From NCBI GenBank assembly GCA_947471745.1, contig CANJKZ010001112.1:248001-312000 (forward strand): DNA of 64,000 bases. Direction: 5' to 3'. The DNA is from Closterium sp. Naga37s-1. Lineage: Eukaryota; Streptophyta; Zygnematophyceae; Desmidiales; Closteriaceae. The notes below the pieces were generated by a model. It had not been told where the DNA came from and made no database searches. It saw only the letters and a list, made by a program, of their open reading frames with translations. Positions 38,341 to 47,520 of this stretch are shown in pieces. The stretch's first letter is position 1. Every line of letters begins with the position of its first letter. The position numbers were made by a program, and so were the translations under genes.

Positions 38341-38459
38341 GCGCGGGCTCCGGTTGCCCCATTGTCGCTGCACTTGTCTAGGATGACGTAGGGTATGCCA
38401 TCGCTTTTATGCCGTTGCTTATAGTCACTCGTGTGCCTGTTCCCTTGCCGTCCCCTCGC

Positions 38460-38507
38460 GCGCGGCCGAAGGCCGCGCTGTCGAGCGTCGGCCGCCGAAG
38501 GCGGCCG
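38460..38507 (-). other. E4 leader double hairpin
   Basis: GCGCGGCC-GAA-GGCCGCGC (38460-38478) and CGGCCGCC-GAA-GGCGGCCG (38489-38507). They are nearly identical to E1 and E3 although the rest of the leader (for example TTTCTGAATCCACCCAAC) is unrelated. Confidence 0.8.
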
Positions 38508-39038
38508 GCGCGAGGCGAAAATTTCTGAATCCACCCAACAATTAGGAGAAGAGGCCAGGAAGGCCTCTTAAGTAGCTCACAGAGGAGAGGGCCGAGGGCA
38601 AAGGGAGAGGGCAGAGGCTAGGTCTCTCTCTCTCTCTCGCTCTCTCGAACGGGCGAAAATTTCTGAATCCACCCAACAATGAGGAGAAGAGGCCAGGAAG
38701 GCCTCTTAAGTAGCTCACAGAGGAGAGGGCCGAGGGCAAAGGGAGAGGGCAGAGGCTAGGTCTCTCTCTCTCTCTCTCGCTCTCTCGAACGGGCGAAAAA
38801 TTCTGAATCCACCCAACAATGAGGAGAAGAGGCCAGGAAGGCCTCTTAAGTAGCTCACAGAGGAGAGGGCCGAGGGCAAAGGGAGAGGGCAGAGGCTAGG
38901 TCTCTCTCTCTCTCTCGCTCTCTCGAACGGGCGAAAATTTCTGAATCCACCCAACAATGAGGAGAAGAGGCCAGGAAGGCCTCTTAAGTAGCTCACAGAG
39001 GAGAGGGCCGAGGGCAAAGGGAGAGGGCAGAGGCTAGG

Positions 39039-39040
<2 letters not shown>
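38508..39040 (-). repeat. Four tandem leader monomers of E4
   Basis: The unit GGCGAAAATTTCTGAATCC...GGGCAGAGGCTAGG plus a short TC run and GCTCTCTCGAAC occurs four times with a period of about 138 bp (TTCTGAATCC near 38523, 38661, 38799 and 38939). Copies differ at only a few bases (ATTAG versus ATGAG, one A-run). Only the innermost copy joins the hairpins. The arrangement recalls the promoter monomers of rodent L1. Confidence 0.88.
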
Positions 39041-39126
<86 letters not shown>

Positions 39127-39129
<3 letters not shown>

Positions 39130-39585
39130 CTTATGCCTCTCCAATTATCGCCGCTCCCTGCCCCCGCTAAGCAACTCCCTCCGCTGCACGTGCTGCTGCC
39201 GCACCTGCCGGCACATGCTCCCGCGTGAAAGTGGCAGGAGGATTAGGAGGCCAAACGAATCTAACGGCCGAGGAGCTAACCAACCCTAATGCGAACGCAT
39301 CGGCGACTACTACAGTCATGCCGTATTGGAGCAGTTGATTCAGCGATTGTCAGAATTGGAGCAAGGAGTCCAATCTTTGTGAAGTGGCGACGCAGGAACC
39401 TCCTCCCAGCCCGCACAACCGGTCACAGCTGATCACGAAAACGCCCCGCAAACCTTCTGCCTTGACACTAATATATCAGCACCAAAGTCCCCCTCGTCCA
39501 AATGATGATGCAATTCTATCTGCACAGTCTAAGTTTTTTACCATCTCCAAGATTTGCCCAAGCTCCATGTTTAACGGCAGAGAAT
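39127..39585 (+). pseudogene. Copia gag relic, left part
   Basis: Right of the last TC tract, broken frames give a coiled-coil-like LEQLIQRLSELEQGVQSL and then SKFFTISKICPSSMFNGRE, typical of the start of a copia gag. The relic continues after copia A (46912 onward), which inserted here with AGAAT duplicated. It may be the distal part of copia C. Confidence 0.55.
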
Positions 39586-39720
39586 TGAGAAAAGGAGAAA
39601 GCGAATGAATGAACTATGAATGAAGTGAGTACATATAGGAAACCCTAATTGGGTTGTACCCACTATGGGATACCCCACTATAGCCTACACAACAGCATAA
39701 GCTATATATATGTTCTGACA
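39586..39720 (-). repeat. 3' LTR of copia A
   Basis: 135 bp, identical by eye to the 5' LTR. On the minus strand it reads TGTCAGAACATATATATAGC with a TATATATAG box near its start and TTAGGGTTTCC (a telo-box, AAACCCTA) in the middle. Just upstream on the minus strand, TATGGGGGTG is the likely polypurine primer. Confidence 0.92.
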
Positions 39721-39927
39721 CACCCCCATAGGCAAAGTGGGGGAGAACAAGGGGTCACAAGACCAGTCACACAAAGCACAGCAAGCTCAGGGTGGATCAC
39801 AAAGTCACCACACAGTCCGAGCACAACGACAAGGCCACAAGGTCAGTTCACATGCAGGAGTGCACACATATATATATAGAGCTAGACAAGCAAGAGCAGG
39901 TATATATATGTGACAGTACAAGCAAGG

Positions 39928-42900
39928 TCAAGAGGAGAGCAAGTGAGGCAAGACAGGTACAAGACCCAGCTGAGTGCAGAAGCGCTGATGGTCACAAGGC
40001 GCAAGTGCCTTGGTGAACACATCAGCAGTGTTGGCCTCAGAGGCCACGTACGCAAGTCGCAACTGACCACGCTGCTGCAGCTCACGAGCAAGAAAGTAAC
40101 GGAGAGCAATGTGCTTCGTTCTGTGCTCCAAGCGCTGCTCTCGACACAAGGCCAGCATGGCCTTGTTGTCTACGTACAGCACTGGAGGAGAACGAGGCGG
40201 CTCCCCAAGGTCAGTCAGCAGGTAGGTGAGCCAGCGAAGCTCCTGTGCAGCCATGGCCCCGGCGTAGATCTCAGCCTCACAACTGGAGCCGAGAACAGAG
40301 GACGAGCGTGTAGCCCGCCACGAGACAGAGCCGGAACCAAGACTGAAGGTGTAACCCTGCGACGACCGCTGCGTAGCCTGGTCGTCAGCCCAAGAAGCGT
40401 CCGCGTGCCCAGTGAGGACCACTGGACTCCGCCCTCCAAGCACTAGCCCCATGCCCGACGTACTGCACAAGTAGCGCAACACCCTCTTCGCTGCAGCCAT
40501 GTGCTCTGGTCGGTGTCTCCCAGGAGCAACATAGCGTGCAAGAATGCTAAGAGGGTATGCAAGGTCAGGTCGTGTGCAGGTCATCAGGTACATGAGGCAA
40601 CCAACAAGCTCTGGGTACGGGCCACTCGACTCTACGGACTCATCCGAAGGCAGAGCTGAGAGCGAGTGGCGAGTAGACAGAGGAGTGGCCTGAGGCGAGG
40701 AGTACGTGAAGCCGAAGCGCTGAAGGACCTGCTGCACCATGTGTGACTGAGTCAAGGTAATGGTGCGGCGTGCTCTGTCCCGAGTGATCTGCAAGCCAAG
40801 GTAGCTGCGCAGTTCACCCAGGTCTGTGCACGTGTGTCTCTTCTGCAGCTCGGACTTCACGTAGGCTAGTCCAGCAGTGTCAGCTGTGGCAAAGACCAAG
40901 TCGTCGACGTACACGAGGATGTAGAACGGCGGCAAAGAAGTGTCGGTGCGCAGAAACAACGACGGGTCAGCGGTAGAGGGAGCAAACCCAAGAGCCGCAA
41001 GCGTAGTCCTCAGTGTGTCGTGCCACTCACGCGGTGCCTGGCGGAGACCGTAGACTGGCCGTCGGAGGCTCCACTGGGTGCCAGGAGGGAAAGTCCCAGT
41101 GAAGCCAGGTGGACGGCGCAGCCAGATCTCCTCGTGCAGGCTACCCTGCAAGAAAGCAGTGCTGAAGTCAAGAGAGTGGAGCTCGTAGTCGCGCTGAGCG
41201 GCTATGTGCAGTAGCACCCGAAGAGTGGTCATCTTCGGGGTGGGAGAGAAGGTCTGAAAGTAGTCAACTCCCTGCCGCTGACTGAAGCCACGAGCGACGT
41301 ACCGCGCCTTGAAGACAGGTGGAGAGCCCGGCGGCCGCTTCACCCTGAAGATCCACATGCCACTGACGATGTTCGCCCCAGGAGGGGGAACCGCGTCAAC
41401 GTAGGTGCCTGTGGACTTCCAGGACGCCATCTCTGCATCCATAGCTGCCTGCCACTGAGAGGAGTAGGGACCCTCTACGGCCTCCGCGTAAGAGCGCGGA
41501 GTCGGGATGTCTAGTGCATCCGGGTCTCCCTCAGGGGCAAGTAGTACGGACGCGAGATGAGGTGAAGCAGCAGCCAGACACTGGAACTCCTCCTGCCTGT
41601 CCTCAAGGACGTCCGTGCCAAGAGCACACTCACCCCCGACGGACGGAGGACAGACAGACGCAGACTCAGCAACAAGACCGGCATCGTAGTCTAGACGACA
41701 GCGAGCAGCAAAGTCGACGAGCTCAGCAACAAGCGCAGACGCAGCAGTGGACTCAAAAGAGGGGTCAGTGACGACAGTAGCAAGGAGACGTGTGACAGTA
41801 GGACTAGCAGCACGAAGAGAGTCGGACTCTGGGTCGGTAAGTGCAGGAAGGGAGGACTCAGGAGGAGAAGGCAAAGGGGCACGCAGAGGAGCAGTGGACG
41901 GACGCAAAGACATCCGGTGCGTGCCAGGGACAGGAGGAGGACGCTGACGCGAACCGCGACCACTAGCGCGAGCAGCACGAACAGGCGACGCAGGACGAGA
42001 CGCAGGCTCACGACGCTCAGCAAGACCTCCAGTGGGACCAGTGTAAGGAGAGGGAGCAGGAAGTGGGGAGGCGGGCTCTAACTGGGACTGTGACTGAACA
42101 GGCGGTGGACACGCTGCAGGAGGAGAAAGACCAAGAACCTGCTGTAGGAGGGGAACGAAGTACGGCCGAGGCCGCGCGGCGACTCCAGACACAGCAGGGA
42201 CAGCACCCTCAGCAGCAGCACCAGCGCCAACCGCACCTCCAGCGGGAGGACCTCCAGCAGCACCAGCAGCACCCGCAGCAGGGCCACCGCCAGGAAGGAC
42301 AGCAGCAGTCTCAGCACCAACACCCGCAGCAGCTCCAGCTCCAGGCGGACCCGAGGGCCCAGCAGCTCCGGGACCAGCGGCACAAGTACCCTCAGCAGCC
42401 GAAGGAGCTCCAGCTCCAGCAGTACGTCTCCAGCGGCGAGCAAACCACTCGCGCAGCTCCTGTGGAGAGAGGGGCTCCCGCCGAGGCGAAGCACCCGGAG
42501 AACCGCCAGGTCCCGCACCGCCAGACGCCACAAGGGGAGGTCCAGTGGCCGCAGGCTCCGCAGCTCCAGGCTCAGCAGCTCCAGACGCAGCACCCCCTGG
42601 CTCAGCACCCCCAGTCGCAGCACCCCCAGGCTCAGCACCCCCAGACTCCGCACCCCCAGGCGCAGCACCCCCAGTCGCAGTACCCCCAGGCTCAGCACCC
42701 CCAGACTCAGCACCCCCAGGCTCAGCACCCCCAGGCTCAGCACCCACGCGCGTAGCACCCCCAGAGTCAGCACCCCCAGGCTCAGCACCCGCAGCAGGAC
42801 CAGAGTCACCAGCAACCTCGACCGGCTCGACCGCGTCTACCTGGGACACACCTGAAGGGGCAGGACCCTGAGGGGGAAGGGGGTCTACCGGGGGGGGACC

Positions 42901-45846
42901 TGGCACAAGGAAGTGCGGTGGCGGGGGGAGGGAAGGAGTGCGGTAGGGGAAGAGGCGGTAGAAGGGGACTGACTCGTCGAACGTGACGTCCTGGGAGGAC
43001 AGAACACGACGAGAGGAGGGGTGGTAGAACTGCCACCCTGGGGCGTCAGGGGGGAAGCCGAGGAAGACACAGGGAGCAGCACGAGGGGACAGCTTGTCCG
43101 CAGACAAGTCGCGGACAAACGCCCGAGATCCCCAGACACGGAACGCAGACGCATCGCCGACCTTCCCCGTCCACAGCAGAGCTGGGGAGGTCTCCGGCCG
43201 GGAGACCCTGGGGTGAAGGTTGATCTGATGCGCCGCGTACCGAACCGCAAACGGCCACAGAAAATGGGGGGCAGCCGCATGCATCATGGACGTACGAGCG
43301 ACGTCCATGACCATGCCAATGCGGCGCTCAGCAATCCCATTTTGCTGTGGAGAGTCCGGAAGCGTAAAGGTCTGGCGGATGCCTCGTGCACGACAGTAGG
43401 CTCGCAGAAGGCCAGAGGAGAACTCTCCACCTCGGTCAGAGTGCAGACGCAGAACAGGAAAGTCCGAGCCGAAGCTCCTCCTGAGCTGGAGACGAGCTGC
43501 GCGGATCCAGTCGATCAACACCTCAGTGACATCACCCTTGCTGCGCAAGGGGAAGACTGTGGTGTAACGCGAGTAGTCGTCAACCACCAGCAGGAAGTAG
43601 CGCTCGTGACCCTGCCCACGGACGCGGGCCGGGCCCCACACGTCCATGTGAAGCGTCTGCAGAGGAGCCTCTGTCGGGGGAAACTGGGAGGAGTGAGGGG
43701 CAGCCCGGAGCCGCCCCTCGACACAGGGGACACAGGAAGGTCCGGGTCCCGAAGGAAGGGGAGGGAGAGACCGGGGAAGACCAGAGACAAGGACACGGGA
43801 AGCCATGCCCCGAAGACGAGGCAAGGAGGGGTGGCCAAGACGGTGGTGCCACAGGAGGGTCTCCTGAGACAGGCGGCGACACGAGCAGGGGGCAGACTCA
43901 GGACCAGACCTGGACGCAGCAGCAAACACCTGACCCGACGCAGCTACCTGGCCAGACGCAGGGACAGGAGGAGACTCAGTGGTCAGGGTGTAGAGACTCG
44001 ACCCCGGCCGACGCGAAAACGTGGCCAGGTGTCGGCCTGTGCGGGCGTCCGAGCAGTGGGTCACCCGCTGACTCGCAGGAGTAAACTGGTGAACCCCTGC
44101 ATCCTGCAGGTCAGCACCACTCACCAAGTTCGTCGAGAACGAGGGGAGGTACAGACCAGACAAGGTGCCCGAGGGGGCAGCCGGACACGGGAGGACAGTG
44201 GAGAAGTGAGAGAGGACAGGACCCCCAGAGGGGTCAGCCAGGGAGACTGCAACCGGCCGGCCAAGCGGCGTGAGTGTGGTGCGGTCTCGAAAGAAGGAGC
44301 GAGAGGCCCCTGAGTCAAGCGTGAAGGTGAGGGAGGCCGAAGCCGACGCAGTACCTGAGAGCGCAGCCTCACCAGTACCTGAGAGTGCAGACGCACTGGC
44401 ACCTAGAGCAGCAGCCGCAGAAGTACCTAGCGCAGCAGTACCAATGCCCGGGTCGGGCGGGAAACACCGGTAACAGTCACCCTCCTCACTAATAGTCACA
44501 GCATACATGGCAGCAAGGATAGCATCAAAGTCAAGATCAAAGATAGCTACGCCAGCCCTAGACAGCTCTCCCCAACGGGGAATCTCACTAGCCTCGGGGA
44601 ACTGCTGACGCCAAGCGTCCGTCAGGCGGCCAAAGCAGCGCTGGGTGGGGTGGGCACCCCCACACTGCTCACCCGCGCGGTCGCCGGAACGAAGGACGTA
44701 GGTGCACGGACCAAAACCCCCACCCCGCTGACGCTGCGTGTACCACTCACGGAGCTGCTGGGGCGGGGGGATGTCCCGCGAACGCTGCTGCTGCTGCTGC
44801 TGCTGCTGACGCTGGCCACCACCAGAGCCGCTACGCTGCGGGGCACCACCCCGACCAGCTCCACCCCCTCCGCCACCGCCGCCTCCACCTCCACCACCAC
44901 CGCTGCCTCCGCTCCCACCGCTGCCGCCACCACCGCCTCCTCCTCCGCTGCTGCCACCGCCACCACCGCCCCCGCCACCACCGCCACCGCCACTCCCACT
45001 CCCTCCGCCGCCTCCACCGCCACCTCCACCGCCCCCTCCAGTTCCACCCGCGCCCTTGCCCCCCTTGCCCCTGCCAGGGCGGCGTCTCCCGCTAGGGGCA
45101 GACGCCGCGCAGACCGACTCAAGACCAAGCAGGTCGGCAGCAGCAGCAGAGGCAACAGAGGGCAGCAGGGGGGAAGGAGAACACCCCTCAAAGATGGGGG
45201 TGCGAGGGTCACCACGAGAGGCTCCTACAGCGACGATGCTCTTCTCCGCCGCCAGGAGGGACTTCTCGAGGAGATCGACAGTGAGAGTGGTGGGACAGAC
45301 TGAGAGGAAGTGGTCCCTGACTACGTGAAGGGAGTCAGGGAGGCGTGTGACTATGTAATAGAGAGTGATGTACATGGGGGGGGGGTTCTTGGCGCAGAAC
45401 TCAGCAGGAAGGGCGGCGCGGTAGCGAGTGTCACTAGTGCGGAGGTGAGTAATGAGGTCAGCGACAGTGGGAAAGGCAGCAAGGTCAGGAAAGAGGTACG
45501 GTAGCATGAGGCGGCTCAGGGCAGCAGTGGCAGGGGAAGAGTAGCGCGCAACTACAGCGTCGTACAAGGTCTGAGCACTCTTGTACTGACTAAAGTGCGC
45601 GCGCTCAGTGGTAGGCAGGTGGCGACGCACAGCAAGACGTGCAGCAGCATCGCGGGTGGCCCACTGAGAGCGAACAGTGGGGTCAGCATCAGCAGCAGGG
45701 GCAGGGGAGGCGCCAGAGGTGAGGTCAAAGAGGGAAAGACCGTCCGTCCTATCGCACTGTAAGAACAGCTGCAGGTCGTCGACCCAGACCTCAAAGTCAA
45801 TGGCTCGACCCTCAGCGTCAAAAGCGAGGACACTAGGGGTAGCCAT
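39928..45846 (-). CDS. Copia A gag-pol polyprotein (about 1,970 aa)
   Basis: A single open frame. The start MATPSVLAFDAEG (45846) is preferred; an in-frame ATG at 45888 adds 14 residues. Order: gag with IDFEVWVDDLQLFLQ and YDAVVARYSSP; a long Gly/Ser-rich linker; PPPQQLREWYTQRQR; an unusual knuckle (C x13 C x3 H x4 C); aspartic protease LDSGASRSFF; pre-integrase LLWHHRLGHPS; integrase Asp (VVDDYSRY), Asp (HSDRGGEF), Glu (QQNGIAERRIG); a Gly/Ala/Glu/Pro repeat linker with SPQELREWFARR; RT (LDFSTAFLQGSL, YVDDLVFA); and RNase H (HADASWADD, SSCEAEIYA, VDNKAMLALC, RTKHIALRYFLARE). All catalytic residues are present and there are no stops. It can be expected to supply all functions for its own retrotransposition. 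Confidence 0.93.
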   Translation of the reverse strand: MATPSVLAFDAEGRAIDFEVWVDDLQLFLQCDRTDGLSLFDLTSGASPAPAADADPTVRSQWATRDAAARLAVRRHLPTTERAHFSQYKSAQTLYDAVVARYSSPATAALSRLMLPYLFPDLAAFPTVADLITHLRTSDTRYRAALPAEFCAKNPPPMYITLYYIVTRLPDSLHVVRDHFLSVCPTTLTVDLLEKSLLAAEKSIVAVGASRGDPRTPIFEGCSPSPLLPSVASAAAADLLGLESVCAASAPSGRRRPGRGKGGKGAGGTGGGGGGGGGGGGGSGSGGGGGGGGGGGGGSSGGGGGGGGSGGSGGSGGGGGGGGGGGGGGAGRGGAPQRSGSGGGQRQQQQQQQQRSRDIPPPQQLREWYTQRQRGGGFGPCTYVLRSGDRAGEQCGGAHPTQRCFGRLTDAWRQQFPEASEIPRWGELSRAGVAIFDLDFDAILAAMYAVTISEEGDCYRCFPPDPGIGTAALGTSAAAALGASASALSGTGEAALSGTASASASLTFTLDSGASRSFFRDRTTLTPLGRPVAVSLADPSGGPVLSHFSTVLPCPAAPSGTLSGLYLPSFSTNLVSGADLQDAGVHQFTPASQRVTHCSDARTGRHLATFSRRPGSSLYTLTTESPPVPASGQVAASGQVFAAASRSGPESAPCSCRRLSQETLLWHHRLGHPSLPRLRGMASRVLVSGLPRSLPPLPSGPGPSCVPCVEGRLRAAPHSSQFPPTEAPLQTLHMDVWGPARVRGQGHERYFLLVVDDYSRYTTVFPLRSKGDVTEVLIDWIRAARLQLRRSFGSDFPVLRLHSDRGGEFSSGLLRAYCRARGIRQTFTLPDSPQQNGIAERRIGMVMDVARTSMMHAAAPHFLWPFAVRYAAHQINLHPRVSRPETSPALLWTGKVGDASAFRVWGSRAFVRDLSADKLSPRAAPCVFLGFPPDAPGWQFYHPSSRRVLSSQDVTFDESVPFYRLFPYRTPSLPPPPHFLVPGPPPVDPLPPQGPAPSGVSQVDAVEPVEVAGDSGPAAGAEPGGADSGGATRVGAEPGGAEPGGAESGGAEPGGTATGGAAPGGAESGGAEPGGAATGGAEPGGAASGAAEPGAAEPAATGPPLVASGGAGPGGSPGASPRREPLSPQELREWFARRWRRTAGAGAPSAAEGTCAAGPGAAGPSGPPGAGAAAGVGAETAAVLPGGGPAAGAAGAAGGPPAGGAVGAGAAAEGAVPAVSGVAARPRPYFVPLLQQVLGLSPPAACPPPVQSQSQLEPASPLPAPSPYTGPTGGLAERREPASRPASPVRAARASGRGSRQRPPPVPGTHRMSLRPSTAPLRAPLPSPPESSLPALTDPESDSLRAASPTVTRLLATVVTDPSFESTAASALVAELVDFAARCRLDYDAGLVAESASVCPPSVGGECALGTDVLEDRQEEFQCLAAASPHLASVLLAPEGDPDALDIPTPRSYAEAVEGPYSSQWQAAMDAEMASWKSTGTYVDAVPPPGANIVSGMWIFRVKRPPGSPPVFKARYVARGFSQRQGVDYFQTFSPTPKMTTLRVLLHIAAQRDYELHSLDFSTAFLQGSLHEEIWLRRPPGFTGTFPPGTQWSLRRPVYGLRQAPREWHDTLRTTLAALGFAPSTADPSLFLRTDTSLPPFYILVYVDDLVFATADTAGLAYVKSELQKRHTCTDLGELRSYLGLQITRDRARRTITLTQSHMVQQVLQRFGFTYSSPQATPLSTRHSLSALPSDESVESSGPYPELVGCLMYLMTCTRPDLAYPLSILARYVAPGRHRPEHMAAAKRVLRYLCSTSGMGLVLGGRSPVVLTGHADASWADDQATQRSSQGYTFSLGSGSVSWRATRSSSVLGSSCEAEIYAGAMAAQELRWLTYLLTDLGEPPRSPPVLYVDNKAMLALCREQRLEHRTKHIALRYFLARELQQRGQLRLAYVASEANTADVFTKALAPCDHQRFCTQLGLVPVLPHLLSS

Positions 45847-45905
45847 GACGACGACAGTGTAGCAGTGCAAGCAGTAGGGGAGGGGCACGCAGTAACAGTG
45901 GTGCT

Positions 45906-46675
45906 GTGCTCACCAGGCAGGGCAGGTTGGGCGGCTCGGCAGTAGGGCGGCCCGGCGGCTGGGCGGCTCGGCGGCTCGGCTGCTGGGCGGCTCGGCTCCC
46001 GGGCGGCTCGGCGGCAGGGCGGCTCGGCGGCAGGGCGGCTCGGCGGCTCGGCTCCCGGGCGACTCGGCGGCAGGGCGGCTCGGCAGCAGGGCGGCTCGGC
46101 TCCCGGGCGGCTCGGCTGCTGGGCGGCTCGGCGGCAGGGCGGCTCGGCGGTCGTAGGCGGCGGGGCCGGTGAGGATAGGCGGCGGGGCCGGTGAGGATAG
46201 GCGGCTGGGCCGCGAAGTGGGGCGGCGGGGCCGCGTAGGTGAGGGCGGCGAGGCCGCGAAGACAAGGGCGGCGAGGCCGCGTAGGTGAGGGCGGCGGGGC
46301 CGCGAAGTGAGGGCGGCGGGGCCGCGTAGGCAAGGGCGGCGAGGCCGCGACGTGAGGGCGGCGAGGCCGCGAAGGCAAGGGCGGCGAGGCCGCGTAGGTG
46401 AGGGCGGCGGGGCCGCGAAGTGAGGGCGGCGGGGCCGCGAAGGTGAGGGCGGCGGGGCCGCGTAGGCAAGGGCGGCGAGGCCGCGTAGGTGAGGGCGGCG
46501 GGGCCGCGAAGTGAGGGCGGCGGGGCCGCAACGTGAGGGCGGCGGGGCCGCGCAGGTGAGGGTGGCGGGGCCGCGTAGGCAGGGGCGGCGAGGCCGCGAC
46601 GTGAGGGCGGCGGGGCCGCGACGTGAGGGCGGTGGGGCCGCGTAGGTGAGGGCGGCGCAACGGGCCGCTAGGGGC
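45906..46675 (-). repeat. GC-rich tandem repeats in the copia A leader
   Basis: Between gag and the primer site lie two VNTR types: GGCGGCTCGGCGGCAGGGC-like units (45921-46150) and GGGCGGCGGGGCCGCGTAGGTGA-like units of about 24-27 bp (46200-46670), given as plus strand. Several frames are open through them because unit lengths are often multiples of three. Copia B has a different GC-rich VNTR at the equivalent place. Confidence 0.8.
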
Positions 46676-46701
46676 GACACGGAGGGTCGCTAAAAAAAAG
46701 A

Positions 46702-46723
46702 AAGCGCGCCTCGGGGCGCGCTT
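46702..46723 (-). other. Leader hairpin next to the copia A primer site
   Basis: A 9-bp perfect stem (AAGCGCGCC-TCGG-GGCGCGCTT) followed on the minus strand by a T-rich run (TTTCTTTTTTTT), about 30 nt downstream of the primer site. The shape resembles an intrinsic terminator, but in a retrotransposon leader a dimerisation or packaging signal is more plausible. Confidence 0.55.
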
Positions 46724-46754
46724 CGGTGGGCCCTAGAAACAGTCCCTAGGAGGG

Positions 46755-46771
46755 GACCTGCTCTGATTCCA
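46755..46771 (-). other. Primer-binding site of copia A
   Basis: On the minus strand TGGAATCAGAGCAGG starts immediately after the 5' LTR, a one-base variant of the initiator-Met-tRNA-type site. Confidence 0.85.
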
Positions 46772-46906
46772 TGAGAAAAGGAGAAAGCGAATGAATGAAC
46801 TATGAATGAAGTGAGTACATATAGGAAACCCTAATTGGGTTGTACCCACTATGGGATACCCCACTATAGCCTACACAACAGCATAAGCTATATATATGTT
46901 CTGACA
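46772..46906 (-). repeat. 5' LTR of copia A
   Basis: Identical partner of the LTR at 39586. As 5' LTR it provides the promoter (TATATATAG and telo-box) for the minus-strand polyprotein. Confidence 0.92.
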
Positions 46907-46911
46907 AGAAT

Positions 46912-47520
46912 TCTATACGTCTTTGAACTGGAGTTGTTGCTGAAGAACACACATGTTTTTCACTATTTCAATGGAAGCTACGCATGCCCCGCGACAGACT
47001 ACGACGACGCACGAGAACAGTACTACAACGACTAGCTCATGGCTTACAACGTCCTCCTGCGAAACATGTCGCCAACAGAAACAACCCGGCATTCGATCAT
47101 TCAGGACCAAGCCAGCTCAGGCATTAGGCTTGGAAGTACCTAACCAAATTGTACCATCCCAAGGACTCTGTGTCGTCGAGCCTCCTCCTCTAGCACTAAT
47201 GGAGGTGAAGGTAGGGCCTGGGGAGAAAGCCAACACTTTCATCAATCGCTGTCAGAGCATCCGCGATAAAATCGCGAATCATGGAAGCACAATATCCGAT
47301 GACGTCTTTGAAACATGTGCTCACAGGACTCGGACCTGAATGGAGACCCTGCAAGGCGCTACTATGACATTAGAGGGCTATCTCCGAAGCCACCTGTGCG
47401 CCGCTCTGCTCGCCGAACAACAAGATATGGATGCTCACTTGGAGCGTTCCACGCCACTTAAAAAAAGACTCGCCTTTTACACCAACAACAAGGAAGCCCG
47501 ACAAGACAGGTGGGCCGTGC
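46912..47520 (+). pseudogene. Copia gag relic, right part
   Basis: Continues the relic split by copia A. Frames give LELLLKNTHVFHYFNGSY, LMAYNVLLRNMSPTET, YLTKLYHPKDS, then KANTFINRCQSIRDKIANHGSTISDDVF and HVLTGLGPEWRP, the hallmark of the UBN2/copia gag domain. Several frameshifts and stops make it dead. It ends near 47500 at the start of the P3 relic. Confidence 0.72.

Larger units (their letters stand above)
33448..39040 (-). mobile_element. Element E4: divergent subfamily with four leader monomers
   Basis: A divergent family member with a short (about 100 nt) 3' UTR, RT zone 33549 to about 36860, antisense frame 36880-38340, double hairpin 38460-38507, and four tandem leader copies up to 39040. 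Its proteins are clearly homologous to E1-E3 but far less similar, so features shared with them are informative about constraint. Confidence 0.8.
39586..46906 (-). mobile_element. Copia element A, intact and recent
   Basis: A 7,321-bp Ty1/copia retrotransposon on the minus strand. LTRs 39586-39720 and 46772-46906 are 135 bp, TG...CA, identical by eye, and flanked by the 5-bp duplication AGAAT (39581-39585 and 46907-46911). Primer site, leader, a single gag-pol frame and a purine-tract region are all in order. Identical LTRs imply very recent insertion. Confidence 0.95.

Noticed and set aside
42063..43000. Plus-strand Gln-rich frames opposite copia A pol
   Set aside because: They are the antisense of the Gly/Ala/Glu/Pro repeat linker; the minus-strand polyprotein is intact and fully explains the sequence.
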